From the NCBI RefSeq assembly GCF_016213215.1, contig NZ_JACRAW010000077.1:112884-176883 (forward strand): a DNA stretch of 64,000 bases. The letters are read 5' to 3'. A program made the position numbers and the translations under genes. Shown piece by piece: positions 38,515 through 47,168 of the stretch (the stretch's first letter is position 1; every line of letters starts with the position of its first letter). Origin of the DNA: Bradyrhizobium sp. Its GTDB lineage: Bacteria > Pseudomonadota > Alphaproteobacteria > Rhizobiales > Xanthobacteraceae. The notes beneath the pieces were generated by a model. The model saw only the letters and a program-made list of their open reading frames with translations, made no database searches and had not been told where the DNA came from.

Positions 38515-39258
38515 TCAGGACTGCAGATAGCGCGCCTTGAGTGCTGCGCGCTCGACAGGCCCGACACCGAGACCTTCCTGGAGATAGTTTTCGAGATCGC
38601 CATAATCGGCACGGATGGCTTCCAGGCCGGCCGCAAGATAGGACGCTTCGACCGAGCCGATGGCCTGCAGCACCTCCTCGGGCAGATCGGTGCCCGATGA
38701 CGGATCGCGACGATAGAACTGGTTGGTGAGCAGGTAGTCCTCGGAGATGGTGTTGTCGGATACGCCAAGTGCGTAGAGGATCAGCGCGCAGGCAAAGCCC
38801 GTGCGGTCCTTGCCGGCCGTGCAATGGATGACGAGCGGCGCGCTGTTCTCCTGCAGGTGCGCGAATAGCGCGCGGAAGCTGTGCGTGTTGCGACGGACAT
38901 AGTTGCGATAGGATTCGCGCATGATCTCCAGTGCATCCGCCGCGCACAGCGACCCGGCGGCAAGACGTGCGCGCAGTGCCGCCACCACGGTGGGTTCGAT
39001 CGGCAGCGAATGCACCGTGATCTCCGCGAGCCCGCAGAGCGCCTCCGCGCGCTCGTCCAACCCGCGAAAATCGAACGCGCTTTTGACGCCAAGGCTGCGG
39101 ACGATCTCGACATCGGCGGGGGTGAGATGGCCGAGATGGTTGGAGCGGAAGAGCTGTCGCCAGCGGATGATGCGACCGTCGGTCGCGGGGTAGCCGCCGA
39201 GGTCGCGGAAATTGCTGGCGCCTTGCAGCTTGAGGTGGCGGGCAGGAGAATCTGACAT
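38515..39258 (-). CDS. Tyrosine-protein phosphatase (Y_phosphatase3/PtpB type)
   Basis: A 247-aa phosphatase. The P-loop is VIHCTAGKDRTGFA, with the Cys-x5-Arg active site. The N-terminal NFRDLGGYPATDGR is typical of the family whose members use phosphotyrosine or phosphoinositide substrates. No signal is seen, so it acts in the cytosol unless secreted. Alone on its strand between an SDR and a secreted-protein gene. Confidence 0.9.
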   Translation of the reverse strand: MSDSPARHLKLQGASNFRDLGGYPATDGRIIRWRQLFRSNHLGHLTPADVEIVRSLGVKSAFDFRGLDERAEALCGLAEITVHSLPIEPTVVAALRARLAAGSLCAADALEIMRESYRNYVRRNTHSFRALFAHLQENSAPLVIHCTAGKDRTGFACALILYALGVSDNTISEDYLLTNQFYRRDPSSGTDLPEEVLQAIGSVEASYLAAGLEAIRADYGDLENYLQEGLGVGPVERAALKARYLQS

Positions 39259-39333
39259 CGGATGAGGTTGGGTTATGCTTGTGCTGCGTGGGGACGCAGG
39301 CTCCTGCGCCGCGACGTATTACAGGGGACGAGG

Positions 39334-39645
39334 ATGGGCCGGCACAAGGCCATTATTTTGGCTGCGGTCTTTATGACGGGTGGAACTTTGGCCTGCACTC
39401 TGCCGTGCATCGCGCAGACGTTCCAGAGCTATCGCTGCGCCGACGGCACCCGGTTCATTGTGGGCTTCTATCGATCCGATCCGCGCGCCTATATCCAGAT
39501 CGATGGCCACGAGGTCACGCTGGGCAAGAGGCCGACCTTCTCGGGCGTCCGGTATTCAGGCCGAGGCATCACTCTGCAGATCGGCAAGACCGGGACCACG
39601 GTAAAGCATCTTAAGCGGCCGGCCACGACCTGCGAGCTGAGCTAA
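39334..39645 (+). CDS. MliC-like secreted protein
   Basis: A 103-aa exported protein (signal ILAAVFMTGGTLACTLPCIA). Mature part: YRCADGTRFIVGFY, then SGVRYSGRGITLQIGKTG and a final C. This follows the MliC/PliC C-type lysozyme inhibitor pattern, although the classical SASGARY is FSGVRY here. A lysozyme-binding role is likely but unproven. A bidirectional terminator follows. Confidence 0.7.
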   Translation: MGRHKAIILAAVFMTGGTLACTLPCIAQTFQSYRCADGTRFIVGFYRSDPRAYIQIDGHEVTLGKRPTFSGVRYSGRGITLQIGKTGTTVKHLKRPATTCELS

Positions 39646-39662
39646 GCCAGCCAAACAACAAG

Positions 39663-39692
39663 AAGGGTCGAAACGATGCGGTTTCGACCCTT
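39663..39692. terminator. Bidirectional terminator between MliC-like gene and gstI
   Basis: A perfect 12-bp stem AAGGGTCGAAAC/GTTTCGACCCTT with a 6-base loop. Plus-strand T-run TTTTC follows; on the minus strand CTTCTTGTTGTTT follows. It serves two convergent genes. Confidence 0.8.
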
Positions 39693-39749
39693 TTCAATCC
39701 TCCGTCGGACGACTTCCACCGCGAGACGACACCAAAGCCAGACCCGGCA

Positions 39750-39947
39750 TCAGTGCTCCCATTTCGGCTTGTCTTCCTGGATCGCTGCCTGGTGATACCA
39801 GCTGCTGCTGCAGAGCGCCTCGTTTGCCAGCGACGGGCCCTGATCGGCCGGCAGCAGGCTCTCGCCCTGGCGGCGAGCATCGGCACGGCCGCCGACGGGG
39901 AATTGGTAGATCTTTGCGGACCCTCGGTCCAAGGTCTTGTTCGCCAT
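39750..39947 (-). CDS. gstI: DUF2735 protein, GstI-like inhibitor of glutamine synthetase II
   Basis: A 65-aa protein with RGSAKIYQFPVGGR and CSSSWYHQAAIQEDKPKWEH, the two ends of DUF2735. In Rhizobium leguminosarum the similar GstI peptide blocks glnII expression at translation. Here the gene is divergent from glnII, as in that species, so the same job is inferred. AAAGGAG 7 bases before the ATG at 39947 sets the start; an upstream ATG at 39968 has none. Confidence 0.82.
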   Translation of the reverse strand: MANKTLDRGSAKIYQFPVGGRADARRQGESLLPADQGPSLANEALCSSSWYHQAAIQEDKPKWEH

Positions 39948-40024
39948 TTCCATCTCCTTTGGCCCCAAGGCGCCAGGCCTCGATGGTGCGCCCGACTCGT
40001 TGGCTGGTGGTTACCGTCCGCATA

Positions 40025-40124
40025 TCGTCGGGTGCCTTGAGCGATGCAATGTGCTGAAAACAAAATCATTTGTGGCCCAATTTGTGGGCAAACGCCGTTT
40101 TGCTTCCTGTGAGGCACCCGACGA
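40025..40124. promoter_or_regulatory. Perfect 13-bp inverted repeat in the gstI-glnII intergenic region
   Basis: TCGTCGGGTGCCT (40025-40037) and AGGCACCCGACGA (40112-40124), 74 bases apart. The arms carry GGTGC/GCACC, half-site-like for NtrC. It could be two NtrC half-sites, or a stem in the gstI leader RNA. Further GGTGC-type sites are at 39991-39995 and 40302-40306. Confidence 0.5.
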
Positions 40125-40376
40125 CTGACCAACGTTTAAGCCGCTACGAAGGTTGCGGAACGCGCGGGTCACCTTGAACAATGTTGCGAGCGGATGGCGC
40201 GGGTTTGGTCGCTCATGCTGGATGACCAGGAGCTGCTCTCAATTCGGGCATTTTCAGCAGCCTTTCGCGCTTTCAAGGCAAGCTCGCCGCGCCGCTGTGA
40301 CGCACCATCAGGGTAGGCCGGCTGGCAGCTCTCGAGAGGGCGCTTGAGCTGCCTGAAGGGGCCAAACTGCGACGTT

Positions 40377-40395
40377 TTGGCACGCAAAATGCTTA
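40377..40395 (+). promoter_or_regulatory. Sigma54 (-24/-12) promoter of glnII
   Basis: TTGGCACGCAAAATGCTTA has the invariant GG and GC separated by 10 bases, matching TTGGCACG-N4-TTGC with one change. The start of transcription would fall near 40404, about 73 bases before the ATG. glnII in rhizobia is known to be NtrC/sigma54-dependent. Confidence 0.85.
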
Positions 40396-40476
40396 GAATC
40401 CGCCGGCCGATGTGGCCGGGTATGCGCGCGGAACCGCCCGGTTCTGCCCCTTTCGCATCATCTACAGAGAGGCTCA

Positions 40477-41511
40477 ATGACCAAGTACAAGCTCGAGTAT
40501 ATTTGGCTCGACGGATACACGCCGACTCCGAATTTGCGCGGCAAGACTCAGATTAAGGAATTTGCTTCGTTTCCGACGCTGGAGCAGCTCCCGCTGTGGG
40601 GCTTTGACGGTTCGTCGACCCAGCAGGCCGAAGGCCACAGCTCTGATTGCGTGCTGAAGCCGGTCGCCGTCTTCCCCGACGCCGCGCGCTCCAACGGCGC
40701 GCTGGTGATGTGCGAAGTCATGATGCCGGACGGCAAGACGCCTCACCCATCCAACAAGCGGGCCACCATCCTCGACGACGCCGACGCCTGGTTCGGCTTC
40801 GAGCAGGAATACTTCTTCTACAAGGACGGCCGTCCGCTCGGCTTCCCGGCAGACGGCTATCCCGCTCCGCAGGGTCCGTACTACACCGGCGTCGGCTTCA
40901 AGCAGGTCGGCGACATCGCTCGCAAGATGGTCGAAGAGCATCTCGACCTCTGCCTGGCGGCCGGCATCAACCACGAAGGCATCAACGCCGAAGTGGCGAA
41001 GGGGCAGTGGGAATTCCAGATTTTCGGCAAGGGCTCCAAGACCGCGGCCGACCAGATGTGGATCGCCCGCTATCTGCTGCTGCGCCTCAGCGAGAAGTAC
41101 GGCGTCGACATTGAATTCCACTGCAAGCCGCTCGGCGACACCGACTGGAACGGCTCGGGCATGCACTGCAACTTCTCGACCAAGTACATGCGCGAAACCG
41201 GTGGCAAGGACTACTTCGAGAAGCTGATGGAGGCCTTCAAGCACGCCCGTGCCGACCACATCGCGGTCTATGGTCCGGACAACCACATGCGCCTGACCGG
41301 CAAGCACGAGACCGCGTCGATCGACACCTTCAGCTACGGCGTGGCTGATCGTGGCGCCTCGATCCGCGTCCCGCATTCCTTCGTCAACAGCGGTTACAAG
41401 GGCTATCTGGAAGACCGTCGTCCGAACTCGCAGGGCGACCCCTACCAGATCGCGTCGCAGGTCCTGAAGACGATCGCGACCGTTGCCGCCGGAAGCAAGG
41501 TTGCGGCTTAA
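40477..41511 (+). CDS. glnII: Glutamine synthetase II (eukaryote-like)
   Basis: A 344-aa GSII, much shorter than GlnA. It makes glutamine from glutamate, ammonia and ATP. Family segments: YIWLDGYTPTPNLRGKT, GFDGSSTQQAEGHSSD, QWEFQIFGKG and NGSGMHCNFSTKYMRE; the ATP loop is GKHETASIDTFSYG. There is no adenylylation site as in GSI, so control is by transcription (sigma54/NtrC) and GstI. GAGAGG lies just before ATG. Confidence 0.97.
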   Translation: MTKYKLEYIWLDGYTPTPNLRGKTQIKEFASFPTLEQLPLWGFDGSSTQQAEGHSSDCVLKPVAVFPDAARSNGALVMCEVMMPDGKTPHPSNKRATILDDADAWFGFEQEYFFYKDGRPLGFPADGYPAPQGPYYTGVGFKQVGDIARKMVEEHLDLCLAAGINHEGINAEVAKGQWEFQIFGKGSKTAADQMWIARYLLLRLSEKYGVDIEFHCKPLGDTDWNGSGMHCNFSTKYMRETGGKDYFEKLMEAFKHARADHIAVYGPDNHMRLTGKHETASIDTFSYGVADRGASIRVPHSFVNSGYKGYLEDRRPNSQGDPYQIASQVLKTIATVAAGSKVAA

Positions 41512-41561
41512 GCGCGCCGCCTGATTGGCTACGGCCCGGGTCGAGGCATCCGGGCCGCTGG

Positions 41562-41597
41562 ATGATCCGCCAGAGATTCCCGGCTCTGGCGGATCAT
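41562..41597 (+). terminator. glnII terminator
   Basis: A perfect 14-bp stem (ATGATCCGCCAGAG and its inverse) with loop ATTCCCGG, followed by TTTTC. A smaller GGCCCGG/CCGGGCC stem precedes it (41533-41556). Confidence 0.9.
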
Positions 41598-41763
41598 TTT
41601 CTTCCGATGCGGGAGGCTGATCTCACGACAGGTCAGTGAATTGAAGCAGTGACCGCATTCACCGCGTCGGGCCGATTTCGAACGCACTGCCGACACCCGC
41701 CCGTGTCTCGCGAACGCTGCTGAAGCCTTGAATTTGCCCGCGCACCGGCGCAACTTTCGCAAC

Positions 41764-42579
41764 ATGCGGAAACTGCTTTACGCGATCCTGTTTGCCGCCG
41801 CGATGCCTGCGGTCGCGCACGCGCAATCGGCCGATCTTGTCCTCTGCGATCGCCTTGCGGCGGATCCGAGCGACCCGGACAAGCCGGCCGATGTCAAGGG
41901 CGTGGCGGAGGTGGCGGCCTCCGATATCGCAACCGCGATCAAGTTCTGCAGGCAGGCGGCCGGCTCCTCGCGCCGCGCGATGTTCGAGCTCGGGCGAGCC
42001 TATGCCGCGAACCGGCAGATGACGGAAGCGATCGCCGCCTGGCGCAAGGCGGCCGACAGGGGCTCGACGTCGGCGATGGTTGAACTGGGCGTGCTTTTTG
42101 GCACCGGAGCGGGCGTTGCAAAGGACGAAGCGCAGGCGCGCAAACTGTTCCAGCGGGCGGCGGAGGGCGGCAACCCGCGCGGGGTCACCAATCTTGCGGC
42201 GCTCGGCGGCGGCACCACGCCGTCTGACCCGGCGCGGGCGAGGGAGCTGCTCGGCAAAGCCGCCGAAACCAATGCCGAGGCGCAGTATCAGCTTGGCCTG
42301 ATGCTTTCCAATGGCACCGGTGGCAATAACGACGACGTGGCCGCGCGTGCGCTGTTCGAGAAGGCGGCGGCGCAGCACCATGCGGGTGCGCTGGAGCGCA
42401 TGGGTGCCTTCGCCGAGCAGGGCCGCGGTGGTCCGAAGGATAGTGCGACGGCGAAAGCCTATTACGAACGCGCCGCCGCGCTTGGCGATCCGGATGCCAA
42501 GAAAGCGCTCGATCGCTTGCGCTGTCCCTATGCCATCAAGGACAAGCGCGGCAATGTCGTTACCAATCTGTGCTTCTGA
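41764..42579 (+). CDS. Secreted Sel1-repeat protein
   Basis: A 271-aa exported protein (signal KLLYAILFAAAMPAVAHA). The mature part holds Sel1-like repeats of the A-x3-L-G-x2-Y/L type, for example AMVELGVLFGTGAGVAKDEA and YQLGLMLSNGTGGNNDDVAA, likely a helical solenoid used for protein binding. Two Cys near the start and two near the end suggest disulfides. It is upstream of the caspase-like gene in the same direction. Confidence 0.86.
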   Translation: MRKLLYAILFAAAMPAVAHAQSADLVLCDRLAADPSDPDKPADVKGVAEVAASDIATAIKFCRQAAGSSRRAMFELGRAYAANRQMTEAIAAWRKAADRGSTSAMVELGVLFGTGAGVAKDEAQARKLFQRAAEGGNPRGVTNLAALGGGTTPSDPARARELLGKAAETNAEAQYQLGLMLSNGTGGNNDDVAARALFEKAAAQHHAGALERMGAFAEQGRGGPKDSATAKAYYERAAALGDPDAKKALDRLRCPYAIKDKRGNVVTNLCF

Positions 42580-42733
42580 CCAAGCCGAAGCTTTCGACGT
42601 CCGACGGCGAGAGCGGTTGGCCTGTGCCGCCGGGAATCCGTGGCGGGGACGCATTGTTTCGTCGCGGCGGCTTTAACCTGGATCAAGGCGCGGGGTGGCG
42701 AAGGGGACCTACCTTTTGGAAAGGGGGCTCGTC

Positions 42734-44464
42734 ATGCCGTTTGCCTGCAGGTTTCGCTACGCTGGTCTGGTCGTTTCGCTCATCCTGGCGTGGGTAGCGC
42801 TGGCCACCCAGCCCGCGCTGGCCGAACGCAAGATCGCCTTCGTTGTCGGCAATTCCGGCTATGTGAACGTGCCGCGGCTTCCCAATCCGCGAAATGACGC
42901 AAGCGACGTGATCACCCGGCTGAAGGGACTGGGATTCGAGGTCATCCCGGGACTGGATCTCGATCGCAATACGTTCCTTGCTTCGCTGGCGAGGTTCGGG
43001 CGAGCCGCCGAGGGCGCCGACGTCGCCTTGTTCTTCTACGCCGGCCACGGCCTGCAGGTGAACGGCCAGAACTACCTTGTCCCGACCGACGGGAAGGCGG
43101 AGTACGAGGCCGAACTCGACATCGCGCTGATTCCGGTCTCGCTGGTGATGCAGCAACTCTCGCGTGGCAGCCGGGTGAACATCGTCATCCTGGATGCGTG
43201 TCGGGACAACCCGTTTGCCAAGGATCTGTCGCGGACGCTCGGCACACGTTCGGCCACGGCGCTCGGGCGCGGCTTGAGCCGCATTCAGACCGCGTCGGGT
43301 ACGTTCATCGCGTTCGCGACCCAGCCGGACAATGTGGCGCAGGATGGCGACGGCCGAAACAGCCCGTTCACGCAGGCACTTCTTGCCCACATCGAGCAGC
43401 CCGGATTGTCGCTCCCGGACCTGATGATCGAGGTGCGGAACGAGGTCATGCGGCAGACCAATGGAAAACAGGTGCCGTGGGATTCCTCCTCGCTCACCGG
43501 CCGCTTCTCGTTCAAGATCGAAGGCACGATCACGGTGACGCCGGAAGGCACCGGAGGCGCCAAGCTGTCGAATCCTCCGACCACGCCGTCGGTCGATCAG
43601 AAGGCGCTGGAATTGGCAGTCTGGCGTGCCATCGAGCGTTCGAACGATCCGGCAGCGTTCGAGAAGTTTCTGACGGATTTCCCGAGCGGGGTCTTCGCCT
43701 CGGCGGCGCGAGAACGCATTGCCGCGTTGCGACCGCCTGCCGCCGATGTTCCGGCAAGAACGCCGTCGCTGGCGCCGCGGGATGCGTGTGTCGAGGCCGC
43801 GACCATCGACGATGATTTCACCGCGTCCGGCAGGCTGACCGGCATGAGCCATGGCGTGATCCTGGCCAAGGGGCCGAATGGCGGCGCCAGCTTTTCGCGC
43901 AAACGCGAAAGCCGCATCGTCTATCCGTATGGCGGCAGCAGGCTGCCGAGATCGGGCACGCTGGAGTGGTTGATCAACGTCTCGAGCGGTTACTTCTATT
44001 CTGGGGGAAAGCTCCACGAAGGCGCCGGCTGCGCCCTGATTTTTACGACCGACATTCAGAACGGTGACGTCACATGGCCGGGCAGCGCCTGGCTCCACGT
44101 CTGCAACAACGGGGACATGCGTTTTCATGTCGCCGGCGCGAAATATGAAGCGGGCGGACGTCCCGAATTCCGGCTCGAGGCCAAGGGGACTGCGTTCCGT
44201 TATGGCGAGTGGCACCGAATCGGGGTCAGCTACGGCAGCCAGGGCCGCTACGTCATGCTCGACGGCAGGCTGGTTGCTTCGGACGCCGGGATGACGCAGC
44301 AGTTGGGAGCGGGTGGCACCCACCAGGCGGCGATCGACCAACCGACCATTGGCGAATCCGTCTCGGGATTCTGGCCCAACAATAAGCACGAAGGCGGATT
44401 CGAAGGCACGCTGGCGCGTTTCCGCGCATCTGATGTGCAGCGAAACTGGTGCGTGTCACGATAA
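42734..44464 (+). CDS. Secreted caspase-like (C14/metacaspase) protein
   Basis: A 576-aa exported protein. After a signal (LVVSLILAWVALATQPALA), residues about 30-260 form a caspase-fold domain with FFYAGHGLQVNGQNYLVPTD (catalytic His) and VIVILDACRDNPF-type DACRDNP (catalytic Cys). A Pro/Ala linker leads to a C-terminal beta-rich region (about 350-576) ending in LVASDAG and FRASDVQRNWC, a LamG-like or concanavalin-type shape. GGGGG precedes the ATG at 42734. The substrate is unknown. Confidence 0.88.
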   Translation: MPFACRFRYAGLVVSLILAWVALATQPALAERKIAFVVGNSGYVNVPRLPNPRNDASDVITRLKGLGFEVIPGLDLDRNTFLASLARFGRAAEGADVALFFYAGHGLQVNGQNYLVPTDGKAEYEAELDIALIPVSLVMQQLSRGSRVNIVILDACRDNPFAKDLSRTLGTRSATALGRGLSRIQTASGTFIAFATQPDNVAQDGDGRNSPFTQALLAHIEQPGLSLPDLMIEVRNEVMRQTNGKQVPWDSSSLTGRFSFKIEGTITVTPEGTGGAKLSNPPTTPSVDQKALELAVWRAIERSNDPAAFEKFLTDFPSGVFASAARERIAALRPPAADVPARTPSLAPRDACVEAATIDDDFTASGRLTGMSHGVILAKGPNGGASFSRKRESRIVYPYGGSRLPRSGTLEWLINVSSGYFYSGGKLHEGAGCALIFTTDIQNGDVTWPGSAWLHVCNNGDMRFHVAGAKYEAGGRPEFRLEAKGTAFRYGEWHRIGVSYGSQGRYVMLDGRLVASDAGMTQQLGAGGTHQAAIDQPTIGESVSGFWPNNKHEGGFEGTLARFRASDVQRNWCVSR

Positions 44465-44558
44465 CGTGCGCGCCTTGCCGAATTAGCTTGATCGATCGCA
44501 ATATCCGATCCAGAGAGCGGCTGCAGGATGGTGCACAATGGGTCGCAGGGAGCGTGGA

Positions 44559-45035
44559 ATGAAATTGCGAGGTTGGATGATTGGCACGTTGATGCTCGGT
44601 GCATCCGTGCCGCTTGCGCTTGCCCAGTCCGACATGAGATCGCCGTCCTCATCTTCATCCGAACAATACGTGCCTCGCCTGGGTGACATCATGAGCGGGG
44701 TGCAGGCGCGCCACGTCAAGCTATGGTTTGCCGGCAAGGCACAAAATTGGGGGCTGGCCGAATTCGAACTGCGCCAGCTCAAGGCAGGCCTGACGGAGGC
44801 CGCGTTGCTCTATTCCGGCATTCCCGTCACCAATGTCACGACGCTGGACGGGCCGCTGACCGACGTCTCCGACGCGATTTCGGCCAAGGACGGTCGCAAG
44901 TTTGCCAAGGCGATGAGTGGGCTCACCGACGGCTGCAATGGCTGCCACCAGTCGATGGGACGCGGCTTCATCGCGATACGGATCCCCACCCAGCAGCAAC
45001 CGTTCGGCAATCAGCAGTTCGCGCCACAGCGATGA
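44559..45035 (+). CDS. Small exported c-type haem protein
   Basis: A 158-aa protein with a signal peptide (WMIGTLMLGASVPLALA), helices and one CxxCH site (GCNGCHQSMGRGFI) near the C-terminus. The single site after four helices resembles cytochrome c'-like or cytochrome c-related sensor proteins. The ATG at 44559 follows AGGGAG; the in-frame ATG at 44538 is less good. Role unknown. Confidence 0.75.
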   Translation: MKLRGWMIGTLMLGASVPLALAQSDMRSPSSSSSEQYVPRLGDIMSGVQARHVKLWFAGKAQNWGLAEFELRQLKAGLTEAALLYSGIPVTNVTTLDGPLTDVSDAISAKDGRKFAKAMSGLTDGCNGCHQSMGRGFIAIRIPTQQQPFGNQQFAPQR

Positions 45036-45091
45036 GGGAAGCCGACGGGCGCATCCGCGATTGAGCGGAAGAATCATCGAGGGAGAGCTCC

Positions 45092-45202
45092 ATGATCCGC
45101 AAGTTGCGATCGGGCGAATATCGGCTCTACTCACGGAAGATCAACCCGAAGACCGGCAAGCGGCGCAATCTCGGCACGTTCAAGACGCGGGCGGCTGCCG
45201 AG
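45092..45202 (+). pseudogene. Truncated small basic gene interrupted at ~45203
   Basis: GAGGGAGAG and an ATG at 45092 begin a 37-residue segment with SGEYRLYSRK and TGKRRNLGTFKT. I recall an intact ~49-aa Bradyrhizobium protein with this beginning, continuing with a KHER..VQYFKRH-type end. Here the frame continues into unrelated, lower-GC DNA after AAAE, to 45412. This marks the left edge of the inserted ATPase island. Confidence 0.6.
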
Positions 45203-45236
45203 CCCAGTGTATTGCTGTGGGCTTTGCCATTTCTTT

Positions 45237-45265
45237 TTGGACGATACAACGATTCGTTGCATAGA
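45237..45265 (+). promoter_or_regulatory. Possible promoter and operator of the island ATPase
   Basis: TTGGAC, a 17-base spacer, and CATAGA. Between them is the palindrome CAACGA-T-TCGTTG (45247-45259), which could bind a repressor. The -10 is poor, so confidence is limited. Confidence 0.35.
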
Positions 45266-45309
45266 CTGCGCCATTCTGATTCTAGGTTGATCTACGGCGG
45301 GGGTTTTCT

Positions 45310-46881
45310 TTGGAACCGGATTACGCACTCAATTCAGTTGGGATTCAAAATCTTATTCAGCTCGTGGACGAATCCGTGCGGGCTAGCCGCGAAGGCGTTA
45401 AGCATTTCGTAGAGCCAACGCCGGGCGTGCTCGCGAAAGCGAAAAGCAAGCGCCACAACATCATTTTCGGGAGACGAGGCTCAGGCAAATCAAGCCTCTT
45501 ACAAAAGATTGCGGCCGATCTGACTGTTGATCGAACACCTATTGCTTTCGTCGATCTCGAGACATTCAAGCAGCACAGCTATCCCGATGTGCTATTGAGC
45601 ATCCTGATCAAGAGCTTCGTTGAGGTAAGGCGTTGGCTCGACACAGCTGCGACGCACCCAGCCAACAAAACCTCTTTTTGGCGGAAGCTTTTTGGTTCAG
45701 CGCCGACTAAGCCTGGCTTTAATCGTGCAGGGACCAAGGCCCTTTCTGACGACTTCGGTAAGATGATTGGCGAGCTAAACGCGTTTCTGCTGAGTGCCGA
45801 CGAGTCAAAAATAAGAGAGAGCGCCAAAGACGAAAGCGGAAATGAGACGAAAGCGGCCCTCTCTGCGAAGCTGCCCCACACGGGTGTAGGTGGGGAATTA
45901 TCAGCGAGCCAGACCGATAAAGCGAGCACTGAGACACAAAGCGAATACACTTCGAAGAAAATCGAAGTCTTACACCGGAACATTATGCGCTATCAGGACC
46001 TGTTTGGCCGCCTATCACAGCTTGCAGGCGGTCCATCTTTTCTTTTGCTCGATGACCTTTATCACCTGCGTCTGAACGATCAGGCAAGTGTCGTGGATTA
46101 TTTCCACCGTATCGCGAAAGGAACGAACCTCTGGCTAAAGATTGGGACGATACGACACAGATCCAGATGGTATGTCCTTGGTCATCCCCCGATAGGCATG
46201 AAACTAGGTGATGATGCTGATGAGATCGATCTCGACGTCACTTTGGAGAAGTACGACGTAACCAAAGCATTCCTGATGAAGCTCCTGAGCCAATTCGCGG
46301 CAGAGGCCGCAGTTTCGTTGCAATCAATTTTGGCCGAAGGCGCCAGGGATCGACTAGTGCTAGCCAGCGGTGGTGTCGCGCGCGATTTTCTGACCATTTT
46401 CAATCGATCAGTTCAGGTCGCCCGTGAGCGCATAATTGCCGGGAAGCTCGCGCGAGGCGCGAAGGTTGGAAGCGAGGATGTAAATGTTGCTGCCGGACAG
46501 CTAGGGATATTCAAAGAGGAGGAGTTTAACAGGGACACTGGCACGACGGAAGATCGTGACCGTCTGTTGTCCAACTTCCAAGATATTTTGAACTTCTGTA
46601 TATTTAAGACGAAGGCAAATTGTTTCTTGATCGAAAAGGATATGACGTCGCCGTTTGTCGAAACCGTTAACGAGCTTGTTGATCTCAAATTCCTCCATCG
46701 GGCAAAATTTAGAGTAACAGTTCGAGATCGAACCGGTCGCCTCTATGATGCATACATGCTTGATTTGAGCCAGTACACTGGCGAGCGCGCTCGTAAAGAT
46801 TTCGATCTCGTCAAATTCTGGGGGGCTAGTTCGGATGATGCCCTTCGCAAAGCAAGCCTTATTTATCTTGAGCGAGCTTAG
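45310..46881 (+). CDS. P-loop ATPase of an accessory island
   Basis: A 523-aa soluble protein starting with TTG (GGCGGGGG upstream). Walker A FGRRGSGKS lies at residues 53-61 and Walker B FLLLDDLYHL at about 244-253. A charged insert of about 100 residues (115-215) lies between them. Lid-like parts after 300 (LASGGVARDFLTIFN) recall ORC/STAND-type AAA proteins. Base composition is clearly lower in GC (about half in 45961-46020) than around it. The context suggests a transferred gene, perhaps a defence or recombination ATPase. No adjacent full-length effector is seen. Confidence 0.8.
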   Translation: MEPDYALNSVGIQNLIQLVDESVRASREGVKHFVEPTPGVLAKAKSKRHNIIFGRRGSGKSSLLQKIAADLTVDRTPIAFVDLETFKQHSYPDVLLSILIKSFVEVRRWLDTAATHPANKTSFWRKLFGSAPTKPGFNRAGTKALSDDFGKMIGELNAFLLSADESKIRESAKDESGNETKAALSAKLPHTGVGGELSASQTDKASTETQSEYTSKKIEVLHRNIMRYQDLFGRLSQLAGGPSFLLLDDLYHLRLNDQASVVDYFHRIAKGTNLWLKIGTIRHRSRWYVLGHPPIGMKLGDDADEIDLDVTLEKYDVTKAFLMKLLSQFAAEAAVSLQSILAEGARDRLVLASGGVARDFLTIFNRSVQVARERIIAGKLARGAKVGSEDVNVAAGQLGIFKEEEFNRDTGTTEDRDRLLSNFQDILNFCIFKTKANCFLIEKDMTSPFVETVNELVDLKFLHRAKFRVTVRDRTGRLYDAYMLDLSQYTGERARKDFDLVKFWGASSDDALRKASLIYLERA

Positions 46882-46906
46882 CAGCGTAAGTTCACGATAG
46901 GCCGCA

Positions 46907-47047
46907 ATGGATCGTTGGCCCAAGATCACTTCTGAAGGCGAGCACGTTGGCGCCTATTCCCAAGAAGGTGGCTCGAATCACAAGACACAATTGCCGCGCC
47001 TGTTTTATTGGGATGGGTTTTCCCAAACGAAGTTACTCCGAGGTTGA
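46907..47047 (+). CDS. Short ORF after the island ATPase (46 aa)
   Basis: Begins ATG 26 bases past the ATPase stop and ends TGA 47045-47047. Sequence is mixed, with DRWPKITSEG and LPRLFYWDGF. It may be a real small protein or the N-terminal remnant of a lost partner gene. No clear ribosome site. Confidence 0.35.
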   Translation: MDRWPKITSEGEHVGAYSQEGGSNHKTQLPRLFYWDGFSQTKLLRG

Positions 47048-47048
47048 G

Positions 47049-47168
47049 ATGACCGTGACCCATGAAATTGCTGTAGAACGCCTTGGGGCTGCCGGAGCCA
47101 AAGAAGTGGCTGATCTTGTCTCTTTATTCCGAAACTCAGATGGAACGCTCGGCGGGTGGGACGGGTGA
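47049..47168 (+). CDS. Short ORF (39 aa), adjacent to the previous
   Basis: ATG at 47049 lies 1 base past the previous stop. It encodes a helical piece (EIAVERLGAAGAKEVADLVS, then NSDGTLGGWDG). The two ORFs may be one broken gene. Low confidence. Confidence 0.3.
   Translation: MTVTHEIAVERLGAAGAKEVADLVSLFRNSDGTLGGWDG

Noticed and set aside
40302..40316. A possible NtrC site upstream of the glnII sigma54 promoter
   Set aside because: GCACC-ATCA-GGGTA is only half-matching; not strong enough for its own feature.
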